DNA of 64,000 bases from Roseiarcus sp963809245 (GTDB taxonomy: Bacteria > Pseudomonadota > Alphaproteobacteria > Rhizobiales > Beijerinckiaceae): NCBI GenBank assembly GCA_963809245.1, contig CAWEIU010000013.1, positions 62,001-126,000 of the forward strand. Direction: 5' to 3'. The notes below the pieces were generated by a model. That model was not told where the DNA came from. It saw nothing but the letters and a program-made list of their open reading frames with translations, and did not search any database. Positions 62,598 to 64,000 of this stretch are shown here, in pieces. Numbering within the stretch: position 1 is the first letter of the stretch; each line of letters starts with the position of its first letter. The position numbers were made by a program, and so were the translations under genes.

Positions 62598-63416
62598 ATG
62601 CCGATTTTCATGGACCGCCACGAATTTCGCGGCCTGACCCGAGTGGATGTCGCTCAGGCGCACACCCGGGATATCGAAATTCAGGACCGGTACGGCGTGA
62701 AATATATGGCCTATTGGTTCGACGAGGAGCGGGGGACCGGATTTTGCCTCGTTCACGCGCCGGACGCCGCTGCCGCGGAGAAGGTCCATCGCGAAGCACA
62801 TGGCGCGATCCCCAACGCCATCATCCCGGTGGATCTGGCCGCCGTCGAGGCGTTTCTCGGCCGTATCGGCGAACCGCTTACGTCCGGAAGCGGCCCTGCG
62901 CCGTCCGTGGATCCCGGGCGTCGCGCCGTCATGTTCACCGACATCGTCGGTTCGACCGAGATGACGGCGCGCCTTGGCGACGCCGCCGCCCTCGAATTGG
63001 TGCGGGCGCATGATGCACTGGTCCGCAGGGGGCTCAGGGCTTACGGCGGGCGTGAGGTGAAACACACCGGCGACGGCATCATGGCGTCCTTCGATGAAGC
63101 GCCGAAGGCCGTACACGCCGCAGCCGACATCCAGCGGCGCTTCGCCGCTCATAACGCAGAGGCTTCCGAAAAACTGAGCGTCCGCATCGGCATCCATGCC
63201 GGCGAACCAGTCGAGGACCACAACGACTTGTTCGGCACGACAGTCCAACTCGCCTATCGGCTGTGCTGCGAAGCGGAGGCGGACGGCGTCGCCGTCTCGG
63301 GGCTCGTGCGGGAGCTCTGCGAGGAGGACTTCGCACGCTTCGTGCAGCTTGGCGACCGGCGGTTGAAAGGCTTTGCGGAAAAGGTCCCGGTGTTTGGTTT
63401 GGACTGGCGAAACTGA
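62598..63416 (+). CDS. DUF4242 domain fused to a class III adenylate/guanylate cyclase domain
   Basis: A soluble protein of 272 residues. The N-terminal part (1 to about 85: MPIFMDRHEFRGL, VKYMAYWFDEERGTGFCLVHAPDAAAAEKVHREAHG) matches DUF4242, a small ferredoxin-like fold related to the nickel-binding SCO4226. The C-terminal part (about 105-272) is a class III nucleotide cyclase with metal-binding Asp115 (MFTDIVGSTEM) and Asp159 (KHTGDGIMASF) and the transition-state Arg221 (QLAYRLC). The catalytic residues are intact, so cAMP production is plausible. The DUF4242 domain may sense a metal or small ligand. It is divergent from ilvB and has no operon partner in the window. The start at 62598 is chosen for the family N terminus. 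Confidence 0.8.
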   Translation: MPIFMDRHEFRGLTRVDVAQAHTRDIEIQDRYGVKYMAYWFDEERGTGFCLVHAPDAAAAEKVHREAHGAIPNAIIPVDLAAVEAFLGRIGEPLTSGSGPAPSVDPGRRAVMFTDIVGSTEMTARLGDAAALELVRAHDALVRRGLRAYGGREVKHTGDGIMASFDEAPKAVHAAADIQRRFAAHNAEASEKLSVRIGIHAGEPVEDHNDLFGTTVQLAYRLCCEAEADGVAVSGLVRELCEEDFARFVQLGDRRLKGFAEKVPVFGLDWRN

Positions 63417-63446
63417 ACGCTCGTCAGGACCCTGACCGAGCTCAAC

Positions 63447-64000
63447 TCACCCCGCAGCCATCGCCCCCGGCCCCGGCGTCGCGCCCGGCGGGCATTTGCC
63501 GAGGATGATCATCCCCAGAACCTCGTCCTTGGTGAGGTGTTCAACAGAGCCGACGCCGACGACCTGGCCGTTCTTCATCACGGCGATGCGGTCGGCGAGA
63601 TCGAAGACGTCGTGGATGTCGTGGCTGATGAGAAAGATGCCGATGCCCTCGGCTTTGAGCTGCTTGACCAGTTCGCCGACCTGCGCCGTCTCCTGCGGGC
63701 CGAGCGCGGCGGTGGGCTCGTCCATGATCAGGATGCGCGCGTTGAAATGGATCGCCCGCGCGATCGCCACCGACTGGCGCTGTCCGCCGGATAGCGATTG
63801 GACGGGATCCTTGAAGCGACGAAAATTGGGATTGAGCCGCGCCATCACCTCGCGCGCCTGCGATTCCATCGCTCCGTCGTCGAGCGTTCCCCAAGGGGTC
63901 AGGATTTCGCGCCCGAGGAACAGGTTTGAGGCGGCGTCGACATTGTCGGCGAGCGCGAGCGTCTGATAGATCGTCTCGATGCCGTAGTGCTTGGCGTCGC
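63447..64000 (-). CDS. sugar ABC transporter ATP-binding protein, 5' end beyond window
   Basis: The C-terminal 183 residues of a CUT2-type (RbsA/FrcA-like) ATPase; the gene continues past 64000. Visible are the signature SLSGGQRQSVAIARA, Walker B ILIMDEPTAALGP and the H-loop ISHDIHDVFDLADRIAVMKNG. The protein ends after one ATPase domain with a short Gly/Pro tail, as in the single-domain fructose transporter ATPase FrcA, rather than with a second domain as in RbsA. An in-frame ATG at 63869 is internal: codons upstream of it continue the ATPase sequence (IETIYQTLALADNVDAASN). The sugar is unknown; inositol or fructose are possible. Confidence 0.85.
   Translation of the reverse strand, partial: DAKHYGIETIYQTLALADNVDAASNLFLGREILTPWGTLDDGAMESQAREVMARLNPNFRRFKDPVQSLSGGQRQSVAIARAIHFNARILIMDEPTAALGPQETAQVGELVKQLKAEGIGIFLISHDIHDVFDLADRIAVMKNGQVVGVGSVEHLTKDEVLGMIILGKCPPGATPGPGAMAAG

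Overview
The window is GC-rich chromosomal DNA from an alphaproteobacterium, most likely of the order Hyphomicrobiales (Rhizobiales). The evidence is a GcrA cell-cycle regulator, a DivL-type kinase with tyrosine in place of the H-box histidine, the conserved block phoH-ybeY-corC-lnt-xre-metK-trmB, a choline transporter of the choXWV type, and a rhizobial-style inositol catabolic cluster. The genus cannot be fixed from this sequence. No tRNA, rRNA or CRISPR array was found. Most of the window is coding; only two gaps exceed 300 bases (15411-15888 and 62209-62597), and both hold regulatory sequence.

Layout. 1-2333 is an accessory stretch: the 3' part of an IS1595-family transposase gene, three tiny ORFs and a DUF3800-like gene. 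2418-16431 is core: polA, zapE, a TetR regulator, dnaN, a class A penicillin-binding protein, ispA, an argD-argF-hslO unit and gcrA. 16627-19771 is a pho/pst locus that looks damaged: phoR (without membrane segments), a Pho box, a PstS-PstB chimeric remnant lacking pstC and pstA, an intact phoU, and a phoB whose middle is missing. 19815-20885 is a YbhN-type membrane protein. 21084-29823 is a myo-inositol catabolic cluster (iolG diverging from SDR, iolC-DUF2090, membrane protein, iolD, iolE, iolB). 29918-35739 holds a DUF1624 acyltransferase-like protein, then murU, a TsaE-AmgK fusion and divL. 36020-50172 is core again: trpS, opgG/opgD, trmB, metK, xre, lnt, corC, ybeY, phoH, miaB, plsC, rimI, tsaB, argB. 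50407-59574 is a choline/betaine region: choXWV, a frameshifted dimethylglycine-dehydrogenase-like gene, a non-pyrrolysine MttB-family methyltransferase and a GMC (choline dehydrogenase-like) oxidoreductase. 60222-62440 is the ilvB-ilvH operon with an attenuation leader. The window ends with a DUF4242-cyclase gene and the 3' part of a sugar ABC transporter ATPase gene.

How parts work together. The iol genes would take myo-inositol through inosose towards 5-dehydro-2-deoxygluconate 6-phosphate; iolA and the regulator lie elsewhere. The choline block imports choline or betaine, oxidises choline, and demethylates betaine derivatives. MurU and AmgK are the sugar-recycling steps for cell-wall MurNAc. 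GcrA and DivL both belong to the CtrA-type cell-cycle circuit.

The most notable non-gene signals are an ilvB leader encoding a 16-residue peptide with consecutive Leu-Ile-Val codons followed by a terminator; a strong terminator hairpin sitting directly on the predicted start of the argD transcript; four copies of an 8-bp GAACGAAC-type motif between xre and metK; a Pho box retained in front of the broken pst remnant; and several copies of a CGTCATTGCGAG palindromic repeat. The broken pho/pst locus could be real decay or an assembly fault; the sequence alone cannot decide.
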